From Ruminococcus sp. FC2018 (GTDB taxonomy: Bacteria; Bacillota; Clostridia; Oscillospirales; Ruminococcaceae), in assembly GCF_000621805.1 (NCBI RefSeq), contig NZ_JHXH01000002.1, positions 1 through 64,000 of the forward strand: 64,000 nucleotides of DNA, written 5' to 3'. How positions within the stretch are numbered: position 1 is the stretch's first letter; the number at the start of each line of letters is the position of its first letter. The notes under the pieces were generated by a model. That model was not told where the DNA came from. It searched no databases and saw only the letters and a program-made list of their open reading frames with translations. Positions 32,906 to 41,247 of this stretch are shown piece by piece. The translations under genes were made by a program, and so were the position numbers.

Positions 32906-34128
32906 TAGTAACTGTAGATCCCCGAAAACTCAAGGGTAGAGTGGTCGTTCCGCCGTCAAAGAGCGTGGCACACAGGCTCGTCATCGCCGCAGCGCTTTCA
33001 AAGGGAACGAGCAGAGTGAGCAATCTCAGCTTTTCCAAGGACATAACTGCGACCATAAACGCAATGCGGGCACTCGGTGCGCAGATAGACATCGACGGCG
33101 ATACCGCCGTTATCAAGGGCATCGAAAAAGCACCCGAAAAAGCTGTTATCGACTGCTGTGAGTCGGGGTCTACTCTGAGATTTCTTATCCCTGTGGCGTG
33201 TGCCCTTGGGGTGGAAACCACCTTTTACGGACAGGGCAAGCTGCCCCAAAGACCCATAACCCCGTATCTTCAGGAGCTGCCAAAGCACGGGGCGGAGTTT
33301 GACTATAACGGAACAATGCCCTTTACCGTGAGAGGCAGGCTGACTGCCGGGGAATACCGGGTTGGAGGAGATGTGTCCTCGCAGTTTGTTACCGGGCTTT
33401 TGTTTGCCCTTAGCGCAATGAAAGGGGAAAGCAGCCTTGTGCTCACCACCCCACTGCAATCACGACCCTATGTGGACATAACCGCCGAATGTCTTGGAAA
33501 GTGCGGAGTGAGCGTAAAGGAAACGGACAGCGGATACTCTGTAAAGGGTGGAGATATGGGCTGTTTTGACGCTTTTGTCGAGGGGGATTATTCCCAGGCG
33601 GCTTTCTTTTACGTGGCAAATTCCCTTGGCTCGGACATAGATATCCTGGGGCTTGATGAAAAATCTTCCCAGGGGGATAAAAAAATTGTTGAAATATGCA
33701 GAGAAATAGTGTATAATAAAAGTGGTGGGCTCAGAGCTTTTGAGCTGGATTGCTCGGATATACCCGACCTTGTGCCCATACTTGCAGTGCTTGCGAGCTT
33801 TTGTGAGGGCAAAAGCCGCATCACCAACGTTGCAAGACTGCGCATAAAGGAAAGCGACAGGCTCAGTGCCATAAGCAGCTGTCTTAACGCCCTCGGCGGA
33901 AAGGTCACAGCAGGAGCGGACTTTCTGGAGATACAGGGAGTGCAAAGCCTTGACGGAGGCAGCGTTGATTGCTTTAACGACCATAGGATAGCAATGGCAA
34001 TGGCTGTGGCGGCAACAAGAAGTACGGCACCTGTAACGCTTATCGGCGCACAGTGCGTTGAAAAATCCTATCCCGACTTTTTTCAGGTCTACAAAAACCT
34101 GGGCGGGGATATTATTATTGAGAATTAA
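32902..34128 (+). CDS. aroA: 3-Phosphoshikimate 1-carboxyvinyltransferase (EPSP synthase)
   Basis: 408 residues from ATG at 32902, which overlaps the upstream stop and has TGGAGAAAAGA ahead. Substrate-binding blocks are VPPSKSVAHRLVIAAALSKG, ESGSTLRFLIPVA, GQGKLPQRPITPYL, GDVSSQFVTGLLFAL, DCSDIPDLVPILAVLASFCEG, RIKESDRLSAI and FNDHRIAMAMAVAA. The segment that governs glyphosate response reads CESGSTLRFLIPVACALG; the usual class I GNAGT..R...A is replaced by SGSTLR, as in class II-type or Gram-positive variants. Third gene of the aro operon. Confidence 0.95.
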   Translation: MIVTVDPRKLKGRVVVPPSKSVAHRLVIAAALSKGTSRVSNLSFSKDITATINAMRALGAQIDIDGDTAVIKGIEKAPEKAVIDCCESGSTLRFLIPVACALGVETTFYGQGKLPQRPITPYLQELPKHGAEFDYNGTMPFTVRGRLTAGEYRVGGDVSSQFVTGLLFALSAMKGESSLVLTTPLQSRPYVDITAECLGKCGVSVKETDSGYSVKGGDMGCFDAFVEGDYSQAAFFYVANSLGSDIDILGLDEKSSQGDKKIVEICREIVYNKSGGLRAFELDCSDIPDLVPILAVLASFCEGKSRITNVARLRIKESDRLSAISSCLNALGGKVTAGADFLEIQGVQSLDGGSVDCFNDHRIAMAMAVAATRSTAPVTLIGAQCVEKSYPDFFQVYKNLGGDIIIEN

Positions 34129-34157
34129 GCCGCTTTGCGGCAGGTGGAGGAAAGAAT

Positions 34158-35249
34158 ATGTCATCGACATGGAACAATAAGATAACCTTTTCAATATTCG
34201 GAGAAAGCCATGGACAAGCCATCGGTGTGTGCATGGACAATATCCCTGCAGGGGAGAGCCTTGACCTTGACGAGATATACAGGTTCATGGCAAGAAGAGC
34301 GCCAAAAAAGGACGGTCTTACCACCGCCCGCAGTGAAAAGGATATTCCACAGATAATGTCGGGGTTCTATAACGGAAAGACCACCGGCACGCCTATCTGC
34401 GCCATAATCGCAAATACCGACCACCATTCTCAGGATTATTCCAACATTTCAAAGCTCGCAAGACCCGGTCATGCGGATTATACAGGTGCTCTGCGTTACA
34501 GAGGCTTCAACGACCTTCGTGGCGGCGGACACTTCTCCGGCAGGCTCACCGCTCCCCTTTGCTTTGCAGGTGCGGTAGCACAGCAGATACTTCGCAGAAG
34601 AGGGATATACATAGGTGCGCATATCGCACAGATACATGGCATACAGGATAAGAGCTTTGATGTGATAAATACCTCAAAGGACGATATAAGAGAGCTTTGG
34701 GACAAGGATTTCCCTGTTATCATAGACGTTCAGGGAAACGAGATGAAAAAAGAGATACAAAAAGCCAGACAAGCCGGCGACAGCGTGGGAGGAGTTATCG
34801 AGGCTATCGCCATAAATGTTCCCGCAGGCATAGGCTCGCCTATGTTCGACGGACTGGAAAACTCCATCGCACAGCTTATCTTCGGTATCCCCGCAGTAAA
34901 GGGACTTGAATTCGGAGCAGGCTTTGCAAGCGCAGAGCTTACAGGCTCCGAGAACAATGACGAGTTTTATGTGAACGACAACGGACACGTTGTAACGAAA
35001 ACCAATAACCACGGCGGCATCCTGGGCGGCATCTCAAGCGGTATGCCAATAACCCTGCGTGTGGCTGTAAAGCCTACACCATCCATCTCAAAGCCCCAGG
35101 AAACGGTGGATTATTCCGCAATGAAAAACGAAACGCTGGAGATAAAGGGCAGACATGACCCCTGCATAGTCCCAAGGGCTGTGCCTGCGGTGGAGGCTGC
35201 GCTGAATATTGCCATACTCAACCATATGCTGGATTATCCAAACTTTTGA
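34158..35249 (+). CDS. aroC: Chorismate synthase
   Basis: Last common step of aromatic amino acid synthesis, needs reduced FMN. 363 residues. Visible signatures: FGESHGQAIGVCMDNIPAG at the N-terminus, MARRAPKKDGLTTARSEKD, RPGHADYTGALRYRGFNDLRGGGHFSGRLTA, NNHGGILGGISSGMPI and RHDPCIVPRAVPAVEAA near the end. GTGGAGGAAAGAAT precedes ATG. Follows aroA by 29 bases. The downstream gene begins 18 bases later and is probably read on the same transcript. Confidence 0.97.
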   Translation: MSSTWNNKITFSIFGESHGQAIGVCMDNIPAGESLDLDEIYRFMARRAPKKDGLTTARSEKDIPQIMSGFYNGKTTGTPICAIIANTDHHSQDYSNISKLARPGHADYTGALRYRGFNDLRGGGHFSGRLTAPLCFAGAVAQQILRRRGIYIGAHIAQIHGIQDKSFDVINTSKDDIRELWDKDFPVIIDVQGNEMKKEIQKARQAGDSVGGVIEAIAINVPAGIGSPMFDGLENSIAQLIFGIPAVKGLEFGAGFASAELTGSENNDEFYVNDNGHVVTKTNNHGGILGGISSGMPITLRVAVKPTPSISKPQETVDYSAMKNETLEIKGRHDPCIVPRAVPAVEAALNIAILNHMLDYPNF

Positions 35250-35267
35250 TCAAGGGGGGGCTTATTC

Positions 35268-36107
35268 TTGGAAAGAAACCCCGAGAGGTTTTTTTCACAG
35301 CAGATGAAAACGGTCTTTGATGTGAGCCAGGCGAAAATACTTATCGGAAGCTTTCTTTCAAGCTCTCAGACACCCTGTACAGCGGCACAGCTGCGTGAGA
35401 TACTCACGGTGAACGGCAACGTTATCGGATATTTCACCTACGTTGAGGCGTTTGAGCAGATGTGCAGAAACGGGATGACCGAAACGGACGATGAGGGTCA
35501 TGTAAAGCTTACCGAAACAGGCAGACAGCTTGTGGCGGAGCTGGAAAGCATGGTGCCAAGGAGTCTGAGAGACAGAGCGCTCGCCTCCGGCGAGGAGTAT
35601 ATGCAGGAGGAAAAAAACCGCAGAGATATAAGCGTGGAGCTGGTATCCCGTGGGGACGACTGCGGAGCACAGTGTGAGTGCTGCGACAGCGGAAGAATGC
35701 TTATGCGCATGGTGCTGTGGAACACGGACAGGGAGCTTTCCGACCACGAAAGGTCACTTATGAACAGCGACCCTTCAAGGCTTTATTGCTCGGTCATGGA
35801 CCATATTTTAGGTGCGCCGGCATCTGAGGGCGGGGATAGCGTACAGCAGACGGATCTGGAAAAAAGACTTACGGCTGCGGCAAGAGAAAAGGCTGAAAGG
35901 GCACAGACAAAAAACAGCTGCCGGATAAAACAGCTGCCGCAAGGGTTGATAGTAAGCTGTAAATGCAGCTGCGGCGCAAAGGTGCTTATGGAGCTTGATG
36001 TGGGTGCTCCCGATAAGGAGCAGGCGCAGTATATCGCCAACAGGCTGGAACAGGATACCGGGCTTTATAAAAGCGCAGTGGAATGTGTGCTGAAAAACAG
36101 GATATGA
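35268..36107 (+). CDS. DUF4364-like winged-helix protein
   Basis: 279 residues from a TTG start with AAGGGGGGG seven bases ahead. The N-terminal ~110 residues have the winged-helix pattern of clostridial DUF4364 proteins (AKILIGSFLSS, TAAQLREILT, FEQMCRNGMT, VKLTETGRQLVAELESMVPRSLRD). The middle holds several cysteines in CGAQCECCDSG, and the last part has CKCSCGAKVLMELDVGAPD. It may be a DNA-binding regulator, but no target is known. It follows aroC closely and ends at a terminator. Confidence 0.65.
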   Translation: MERNPERFFSQQMKTVFDVSQAKILIGSFLSSSQTPCTAAQLREILTVNGNVIGYFTYVEAFEQMCRNGMTETDDEGHVKLTETGRQLVAELESMVPRSLRDRALASGEEYMQEEKNRRDISVELVSRGDDCGAQCECCDSGRMLMRMVLWNTDRELSDHERSLMNSDPSRLYCSVMDHILGAPASEGGDSVQQTDLEKRLTAAAREKAERAQTKNSCRIKQLPQGLIVSCKCSCGAKVLMELDVGAPDKEQAQYIANRLEQDTGLYKSAVECVLKNRI

Positions 36108-36114
36108 ACACAGG

Positions 36115-36150
36115 AGAGAACGGAAGCAGTTTCGTTCTCTTTTAATTTTT
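36115..36150 (+). terminator. Terminator of aro operon / DUF4364 gene
   Basis: AGAGAACG / CGTTCTCT hairpin followed by TTTAATTTTT. Confidence 0.8.
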
Positions 36151-36194
36151 GGTAAATCCGCTGTATCGCAACGGCTCTTTTCGGCAAAAAACTG

Positions 36195-36223
36195 TTGATT
36201 TTTATGCCGGGTAGTGGTATAAT
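36195..36223 (+). promoter_or_regulatory. Promoter of EAL gene 1
   Basis: TTGATT, 17-bp spacer ending in TGG, TATAAT, about 40 bases ahead of the ATG at 36265. Confidence 0.8.
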
Positions 36224-36264
36224 AAAGAATAAAGATGACGACCCGGGAGGTAAAGGGGGATATT

Positions 36265-37881
36265 ATGAACAGAGTAATGACAGAACAGGAATTGTTGGCG
36301 TGCTTTGACGACGCAGTGAAATTCGGGCACATTTTTGTTACATATCAGCCCAAGATAAACCATTCCACAGGAAGAATGATAGGTGCGGAGGCACTTATGA
36401 GGTGGACGCATCCCGTTTACGGTATGCAGTATCCCTCGGACTTTATCCCTGTGCTGGAAAAGAACGACCTTATCTATAAAGCCGACCTGGCGGTGTTTGA
36501 GGCGGTGTGCAGATTTCTGCGCAAATGCCTTGATAACGGGGACACACCGGTGCCCGTGTCGGTGAATATGTCAAGATATGATATATACCGCAAGAATTAT
36601 GTGGAGCAGATAGAGAATCTGCGCAAAAGCTATGATATACCTGTGAAGTACCTGCACGTGGAGATAACGGAAAGCTCTGCCATCGGCGGTATGGAGCTTG
36701 TGTCCGGCGTGCTGCGCCAGCTGCATGAGTACGGATACGTTGTGGAAATGGACGACTTCGGAAGCGGATATTCCTCCCTTAATGTGCTCAAGGACCTGGC
36801 GGTGGACGTTATTAAGCTGGATATGCGTTTTCTCAGCGGCGAGATCGGCGGCAGAGGGGGCACAATAATCAGCGCCATAGTGCGTATGGCAAAGTGGCTG
36901 GGTACACCTGTTATCGCAGAGGGCGTTGAGACCATGGAGCAGGCGGACTATATGAAGAGCATAGGCTGCAAGTACGTCCAGGGATATCTGTATTCAAAGC
37001 CTGTTGCGGAGGATGAGTTCAGAGAAAAACTTGGGCAGCTGGAACACGAACCTCTGACACCTGCTATGGATCTTATAAACAGCATGGAAGCAGGACGCTT
37101 CTGGGATCCCCGGTCTATGGAGACTATTATCTTCAATAACTTTGTGGGCGGCGCAGTTATTTTTACATATCACAACGGTGACGCAGAGATACTCAAGGTG
37201 AACAAGAAATATATAAAAGAGATCGGCATGAATATGATGGAGCAGGAGATACTTGATGCCGACCCCTGGGCGTCCCTTGACGAGAAAAACCGTGAGATCT
37301 ATGAGCAGACGCTTTTGCGTGCCATCAGATCAAAGGACGAGGAAAGCTGCGAGACCTGGCGCAATATCTGCTCAAAGACCTGCGGCGAGGACAGGATATG
37401 TGTGCGCAGCTTTATCCGTATGATCGGAAGGACCGAGGAGCATTATCTGTTCTATGCCATGGTACAGAATGTCACCGCAGAGAAAAAGTGCTATAACGAC
37501 CTGTATGAAAGCGAGCGCAGGTTCCGTTTTGCCAGCGAGCACGCCAACGTTTATGCCTGGGAGGTGGACGTTTCCAACAGGGAGATGAGACCGTGTTTCA
37601 GATGTATGCGTGATCTTAATGTTCCGCCGCTGGTGCATAACTATCCCGAGCCGCTTATAGAGACGGGAGTTTTTCCGCCGGACTATGCGGATATGTACCG
37701 TGAGGTAGTGGACAAGCTTCTGAGCGGGGAAATGGACAGCTTTGAACATGTCATACCTCTCACAGTGGGAAGAGTGCCATTCCACGTAAGATATACCCTG
37801 GAGCGTGACGAAACAGGCAAGCCTCTGAAGGCTTACGGCTCGGCAACTCTGGTGGTGGACGAGGAAGAAAAAGGAGAATAA
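36265..37881 (+). CDS. Cytosolic c-di-GMP phosphodiesterase (EAL) with PAS-like C-terminus
   Basis: 538 residues, no membrane segment. The EAL domain is at the N-terminus (about 5-255), the reverse of the usual order. Catalytic residues all appear: Glu42 of the EAL motif, Asn101 (VSVNMSR), Glu133 (HVEITES), Asp163-Asp164 (DDFGSGYSS), Lys184, Glu219 (EGVET) and Gln239, so it should split c-di-GMP to pGpG. Behind it lie two PAS-like regions (about 285-410 and 415-530, with FRFASEHANVYAWEVDVSNREM). ATG at 36265 has AAAGGGGGA ahead. No GGDEF is fused. The next gene follows with its own promoter. Confidence 0.92.
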   Translation: MNRVMTEQELLACFDDAVKFGHIFVTYQPKINHSTGRMIGAEALMRWTHPVYGMQYPSDFIPVLEKNDLIYKADLAVFEAVCRFLRKCLDNGDTPVPVSVNMSRYDIYRKNYVEQIENLRKSYDIPVKYLHVEITESSAIGGMELVSGVLRQLHEYGYVVEMDDFGSGYSSLNVLKDLAVDVIKLDMRFLSGEIGGRGGTIISAIVRMAKWLGTPVIAEGVETMEQADYMKSIGCKYVQGYLYSKPVAEDEFREKLGQLEHEPLTPAMDLINSMEAGRFWDPRSMETIIFNNFVGGAVIFTYHNGDAEILKVNKKYIKEIGMNMMEQEILDADPWASLDEKNREIYEQTLLRAIRSKDEESCETWRNICSKTCGEDRICVRSFIRMIGRTEEHYLFYAMVQNVTAEKKCYNDLYESERRFRFASEHANVYAWEVDVSNREMRPCFRCMRDLNVPPLVHNYPEPLIETGVFPPDYADMYREVVDKLLSGEMDSFEHVIPLTVGRVPFHVRYTLERDETGKPLKAYGSATLVVDEEEKGE

Positions 37882-37885
37882 TAAA

Positions 37886-37914
37886 AAAGCCGCCTCTTAC
37901 AGGCGGTTTTTTCA
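37886..37914 (+). terminator. Terminator of EAL gene 1
   Basis: GCCGCCT / AGGCGGT hairpin with a five-base loop and six T. Confidence 0.85.
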
Positions 37915-37931
37915 AGGCAAGGGGGAAATGA

Positions 37932-37960
37932 TTGACAAAATACCACCTGGATGGTATAAT
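37932..37960 (+). promoter_or_regulatory. Promoter of gene at 37999
   Basis: Perfect TTGACA and TATAAT with a 17-bp spacer ending in TGG. The spacer contains the short palindrome ACCACCTGGATGGT-like ACC..GGT symmetry, which could be an operator. Confidence 0.85.
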
Positions 37961-37998
37961 CAAAGCAGGATATTATTTTGCTGAAGCGAGGTACGGAT

Positions 37999-38595
37999 AT
38001 GGTATCGAACACCTATTACCTTAAAAGGAACGAAAAAGATTTTGCAAACATCCCCGAAGAGGCACAGAGAGTGGCGGAGTATCACGGTCTGGATAAACGT
38101 TCTTGCCTGAGAATGCGTCTGCTGGCTGAGGAGCTTATATGTATGCTGCCCCACCTGCTCAAATACGGCAAGGGAAAATTCTGGATAGAGAATGTGGGGA
38201 AAAAGTTTGAGCTGCACCTGGGAGTGCTTATAGATAAAACCAGTGAATACGACGTGGACAGGATACTTTCCATATCCGGAGACGGAAAAAATGCCGCATC
38301 AAAGGGCATTGTGGGAAGGCTCATAGTGTGGATGGAAAGCATTGTGGGGAACAACAACTCCGTTAGCGATGACCCCTACGGCGTGTGGTCAAGAGGTGTG
38401 GCAGACTATGACGAGGAAACTATCTGGTCGCTGAAAAACTACCGTGACGCATTTGAGTCCGAGGAGGTCAGAAAGTCATACAGCGAGGATTGGGACGAGC
38501 TTGAAAAGTCCATTCTTGCAAACCTTGCGGATAACGTTACCGTGGGTGTTGCAATGGGAAAGATAGAGATAGTTATACAAAAGGATTTCAGCTGA
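37999..38595 (+). CDS. Hypothetical protein, possibly with a kinase-like ATPase fold
   Basis: 198 residues from ATG at 37999 (GCGAGG seven bases ahead); a TTG at 37978 opens the longer frame. The stretch CLRMRLLAEELICMLPHLLKYGKGKFWIEN recalls the first helix and strand of GHKL/anti-sigma-type ATP-binding domains (R..LAEEL), and VGVAMGKIEIVI at the end resembles a last strand, but the glycine-rich ATP-lid motifs are not obvious. It has a strong separate promoter. Lying behind an EAL gene it may take part in signalling; that is inference only. Confidence 0.7.
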   Translation: MVSNTYYLKRNEKDFANIPEEAQRVAEYHGLDKRSCLRMRLLAEELICMLPHLLKYGKGKFWIENVGKKFELHLGVLIDKTSEYDVDRILSISGDGKNAASKGIVGRLIVWMESIVGNNNSVSDDPYGVWSRGVADYDEETIWSLKNYRDAFESEEVRKSYSEDWDELEKSILANLADNVTVGVAMGKIEIVIQKDFS

Positions 38596-38599
38596 AAAA

Positions 38600-38633
38600 A
38601 GAACCCTTACCGTAAAAGGTAAGGGTATTTTTT
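38600..38633. terminator. Bidirectional terminator
   Basis: ACCCTTAC / GTAAGGGT hairpin with an A run before and ATTTTTT behind; separates the gene ending at 38595 from leftward mtnN. Confidence 0.8.
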
Positions 38634-39342
38634 ATGTGCCGCTGCGGATAAAGTCCGCAAAGGTCTGCGCCAGCTTTGTTGCGCAGTCTTCAAGGTTGTC
38701 TATGTACTGCTGTCCCGCATCGCCGCCGGCTTTGTCGGTTATTGCCCGTATAACGTTGTATGGCACCGAGTTTGCATAGCATATCTGTCCCACGGCTGCT
38801 CCTTCCATTTCCCCTGCGCAGGCACCGAACCGCTCCGCCACAGGCAGCCTTTCGTCTGCACCCTTAAAAAACCTGTCTCCCGAGGCGATAATGCCTTTTT
38901 TCAGCTTTATGCTCTTTGCGGCGTAAAAGCTTTCAAGGTCTTGTGCCGTCTTTTCGTCGCAGGGCAGCTCCACAACGTTTATCCCGGAGATAAGCCCTAC
39001 AGGGTCTCCCACCGCAGAGGTGTCCATGTCATACTGAACTGTCGCCGTGGCGCAGACAGTGTCGCCAATGTCAAGCTCCTGTGTAAGTGCGCCTGCAACG
39101 CCTATATTGAATATGTGGTTGCAGTTGTAATTGACTATCATTATGCTTGCGCATACTCCCGCAAACACCTTTCCCACACCGCATACAGAAAGCACAACCG
39201 ACTTGTCCCCGAGCTTTCCGCTGACAAATGTCCCGTAGCCCACCTTTTCTTTTTTAACGTGCGTGAGCATTGTCTCAAGAGCCTTTGCCTCGCAGGACAT
39301 GGCGGTGATAATGCCGATTATGGTGCCGGATGAATTTTTCAT
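38632..39342 (-). CDS. mtnN: 5'-Methylthioadenosine/S-adenosylhomocysteine nucleosidase
   Basis: Splits MTA and S-adenosylhomocysteine to adenine and thioribose compounds, recycling products of SAM use. 236 residues. Visible: GIITAMSCEAKALETML at the N-terminus, VLSVCGVGKVFAG, FNIGVAGAL, the catalytic region ACAGEMEGAAVGQICYANSVPYNVIRAITDKAGGDA with the E-M-E and Asp residues of the family. AACGGAGGAACAGCC precedes ATG. Last gene of the leftward coaBC - cca - vanZ - mtnN run; it overlaps the vanZ stop by four bases. Confidence 0.95.
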   Translation of the reverse strand: MKNSSGTIIGIITAMSCEAKALETMLTHVKKEKVGYGTFVSGKLGDKSVVLSVCGVGKVFAGVCASIMIVNYNCNHIFNIGVAGALTQELDIGDTVCATATVQYDMDTSAVGDPVGLISGINVVELPCDEKTAQDLESFYAAKSIKLKKGIIASGDRFFKGADERLPVAERFGACAGEMEGAAVGQICYANSVPYNVIRAITDKAGGDAGQQYIDNLEDCATKLAQTFADFIRSGT

Positions 39343-39869
39343 GGCTGTTCCTCCGTTGAATGTGTATTTTCCCTGCCGCTTTCAGAAGCTGCGGCGAATT
39401 TTCTTAAAAGCAGTACCCACACTATGAAAATGCAGACAGCTGCCCCCAGGGCACTTCCGCAGGTGTCTATAACAACGTCCCGCAGCTCGCATGAGCGACC
39501 CGGGATAAAGCTCTGGTGTATCTCGTCGGATACGGCGTAAATACAGCAGGTCCCCACTGCGGAAAGATACCGCAGACCTTTTCTTTTCAAAAACCAAAAG
39601 CCGCCCACAGCCGCTGCCCCCATAAGGGAGTAAATAAAAAAGTGGGCGCACTTGCGTACCGCAGTGGTGAAGATACCCATAACAAGCCCGTAGTCGCTTT
39701 GATTTTCCATGTCGTTGAGAGAGGGGAGGAAATGGTCTTTGATAAACTCAACTACCCTTCCGCTTTGCGCCGAGGATTGGGTGTGGTCGTTGGAAGAAAA
39801 CCAGAAAACCACTGCAAACAGTATCACAAGCGGTACAAAGCCCAGGATAAGCTTGGTTCGTTTACTCAT
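39339..39869 (-). CDS. VanZ-family membrane protein
   Basis: 176 residues with four hydrophobic segments. Family signature RKCAHFFIYSLMGAAAVGG, then YAVSDEIHQSFIPGRSCELRDVVIDTCGSALG, which is the highly conserved core of VanZ. The founding member gives teicoplanin resistance by an unknown mechanism; most chromosomal homologues are not resistance genes. A charged cytoplasmic tail with ESGRENTHSTEEQP follows the last helix. The start overlaps the cca stop by four bases and CTTAAGGAGAATTTCAA precedes it. Confidence 0.92.
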   Translation of the reverse strand: MSKRTKLILGFVPLVILFAVVFWFSSNDHTQSSAQSGRVVEFIKDHFLPSLNDMENQSDYGLVMGIFTTAVRKCAHFFIYSLMGAAAVGGFWFLKRKGLRYLSAVGTCCIYAVSDEIHQSFIPGRSCELRDVVIDTCGSALGAAVCIFIVWVLLLRKFAAASESGRENTHSTEEQP

Positions 39870-41197
39870 TTGAAATTCTCCTTAAGATAGGTCACCAGTG
39901 CGTCCTTTTCGTTGTCGGTACGCTCCTCTATCACCGCATCAAGCAGCATTTTCAGGGCTTTGCCTATGCTGCTGCCCTCATAGCCCAGGTCGATAAGGTC
40001 ATTGCCGTTCACCGCAAGGTCGCTTATGTGCAGGCAAAGCTGCTCTGCACGGATCTGCCGGGCAACCTCTCCGATCGCCTCAAGCTCCGCAAGCTTTTGC
40101 TCACGCATATATCCGGACTGTGCGAGGGTATCCGCACGGCGCACCCGAAGGTAGTCGTCAAAAAAATCGTCGTCGTATTTTGACATAAGTCTGCGCACGG
40201 ACTTTTTCACAGGGGGGATACGGGTGTCGTGTTCAAGCACCAGGTCATAGATACGGCTGCGTGATCTGTTGTCAAGCTTCAGCGCACCTGTTATCTCCCG
40301 TGACAGCTTTGCGCTTTTCAGCTGATGTGTCTTGAAGTGGTCCACTCCTGCCGAGTCGGTGGTGTGTACAAGGGGCTTGCCGATGTCGTGAAGCAGCATG
40401 GTAAGGCGAAGCACCCAGTCGGGGGAGATGTTGTTCACGCTTTTGCAGATGTGTGTGTAAACGTCATAGCAATGGTGAGGGTTGTTCTGTTTCAGGTCAA
40501 AGCAAGGCTCCAGCTGTGGGATGATCACCGCCATAACATCACGGTATTCGGTGAGTATCCTTGCAGGGTCCTTTCCGCAAAGCAGCTTTTTAAGCTCTGC
40601 GGCAATGCGCTCTGCGGATATGTTTTTCAAAAGCTCCTTCTGACTGTGGATAGCCGACGAAGTGCCTTTTTCTATTTCAAAATCAAGCACCGAGGAGAAG
40701 CGCATTGCCCGAAGGATACGCAGAGCGTCCTCGTCAAAACGCTCTGTGGGATCCCCCACGCATCTGATGATACGTCGCTGAAGATCCTGCGTCCCGCCGA
40801 ACATATCCACCAGCCCCTCGCTTTGGTTGTAGCAAAGGGCGTTGATAGTAAAGTCACGCCGCTTCAGATCCTGGGAAAGCTCCTTTTCAAATCTGACCTT
40901 GTCAGGCTTGCGGTGATCGGAGTATTTTCCGTCGCTTCGGAAGGTGGTTATCTCAATGGGGTCGTGACCGATAAGGACGGTGAGAGTGCCGTGCTTTATG
41001 CCCGTCTCAATAGCGTTGTAAGAGGCAAATACCTTCTTCATCTCCTGTGGAGTGCAGTCGGTGCAGATGTCATAATCGTTTGGCGTCTTGCCCAGCAGGG
41101 CGTCACGTACGCAGCCGCCTACGATGTATGCTTTATAGCCGCAGGCGTGGAGCATATCAAGTGCCGTTTGGGCATATTCAGGTATGTTTATCTTCAC
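39866..41197 (-). CDS. cca: CCA tRNA nucleotidyltransferase / poly(A) polymerase family, with HD domain
   Basis: Adds or repairs the 3' CCA of tRNA. 443 residues from a GTG with AAAGGAGGGACACGGC ahead. Nucleotidyltransferase head with YIVGGCVRDALLGKTPNDYDICTD (the G-G-x-VRD and DxD motif), RRDFTINALCYN, DPTERFDEDALRILRAMRFSS and an HD domain around LRLTMLLHDIGKP and LVLEHDTRIPP. Encoded tRNA in this window already has CCA, so the enzyme would mainly repair. Follows coaBC after 50 bases. Confidence 0.93.
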   Translation of the reverse strand: MKINIPEYAQTALDMLHACGYKAYIVGGCVRDALLGKTPNDYDICTDCTPQEMKKVFASYNAIETGIKHGTLTVLIGHDPIEITTFRSDGKYSDHRKPDKVRFEKELSQDLKRRDFTINALCYNQSEGLVDMFGGTQDLQRRIIRCVGDPTERFDEDALRILRAMRFSSVLDFEIEKGTSSAIHSQKELLKNISAERIAAELKKLLCGKDPARILTEYRDVMAVIIPQLEPCFDLKQNNPHHCYDVYTHICKSVNNISPDWVLRLTMLLHDIGKPLVHTTDSAGVDHFKTHQLKSAKLSREITGALKLDNRSRSRIYDLVLEHDTRIPPVKKSVRRLMSKYDDDFFDDYLRVRRADTLAQSGYMREQKLAELEAIGEVARQIRAEQLCLHISDLAVNGNDLIDLGYEGSSIGKALKMLLDAVIEERTDNEKDALVTYLKENFK

Positions 41198-41247
41198 GCC
41201 GTGTCCCTCCTTTGGTTATCGTTTTCCGCCCCGTGGGTAAATGGGTC

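Noticed and set aside
39339-39869. Teicoplanin resistance from the VanZ-family gene
   Set aside because: It stands in a housekeeping operon without vanHAX or vanRS; most such homologues are not resistance determinants.
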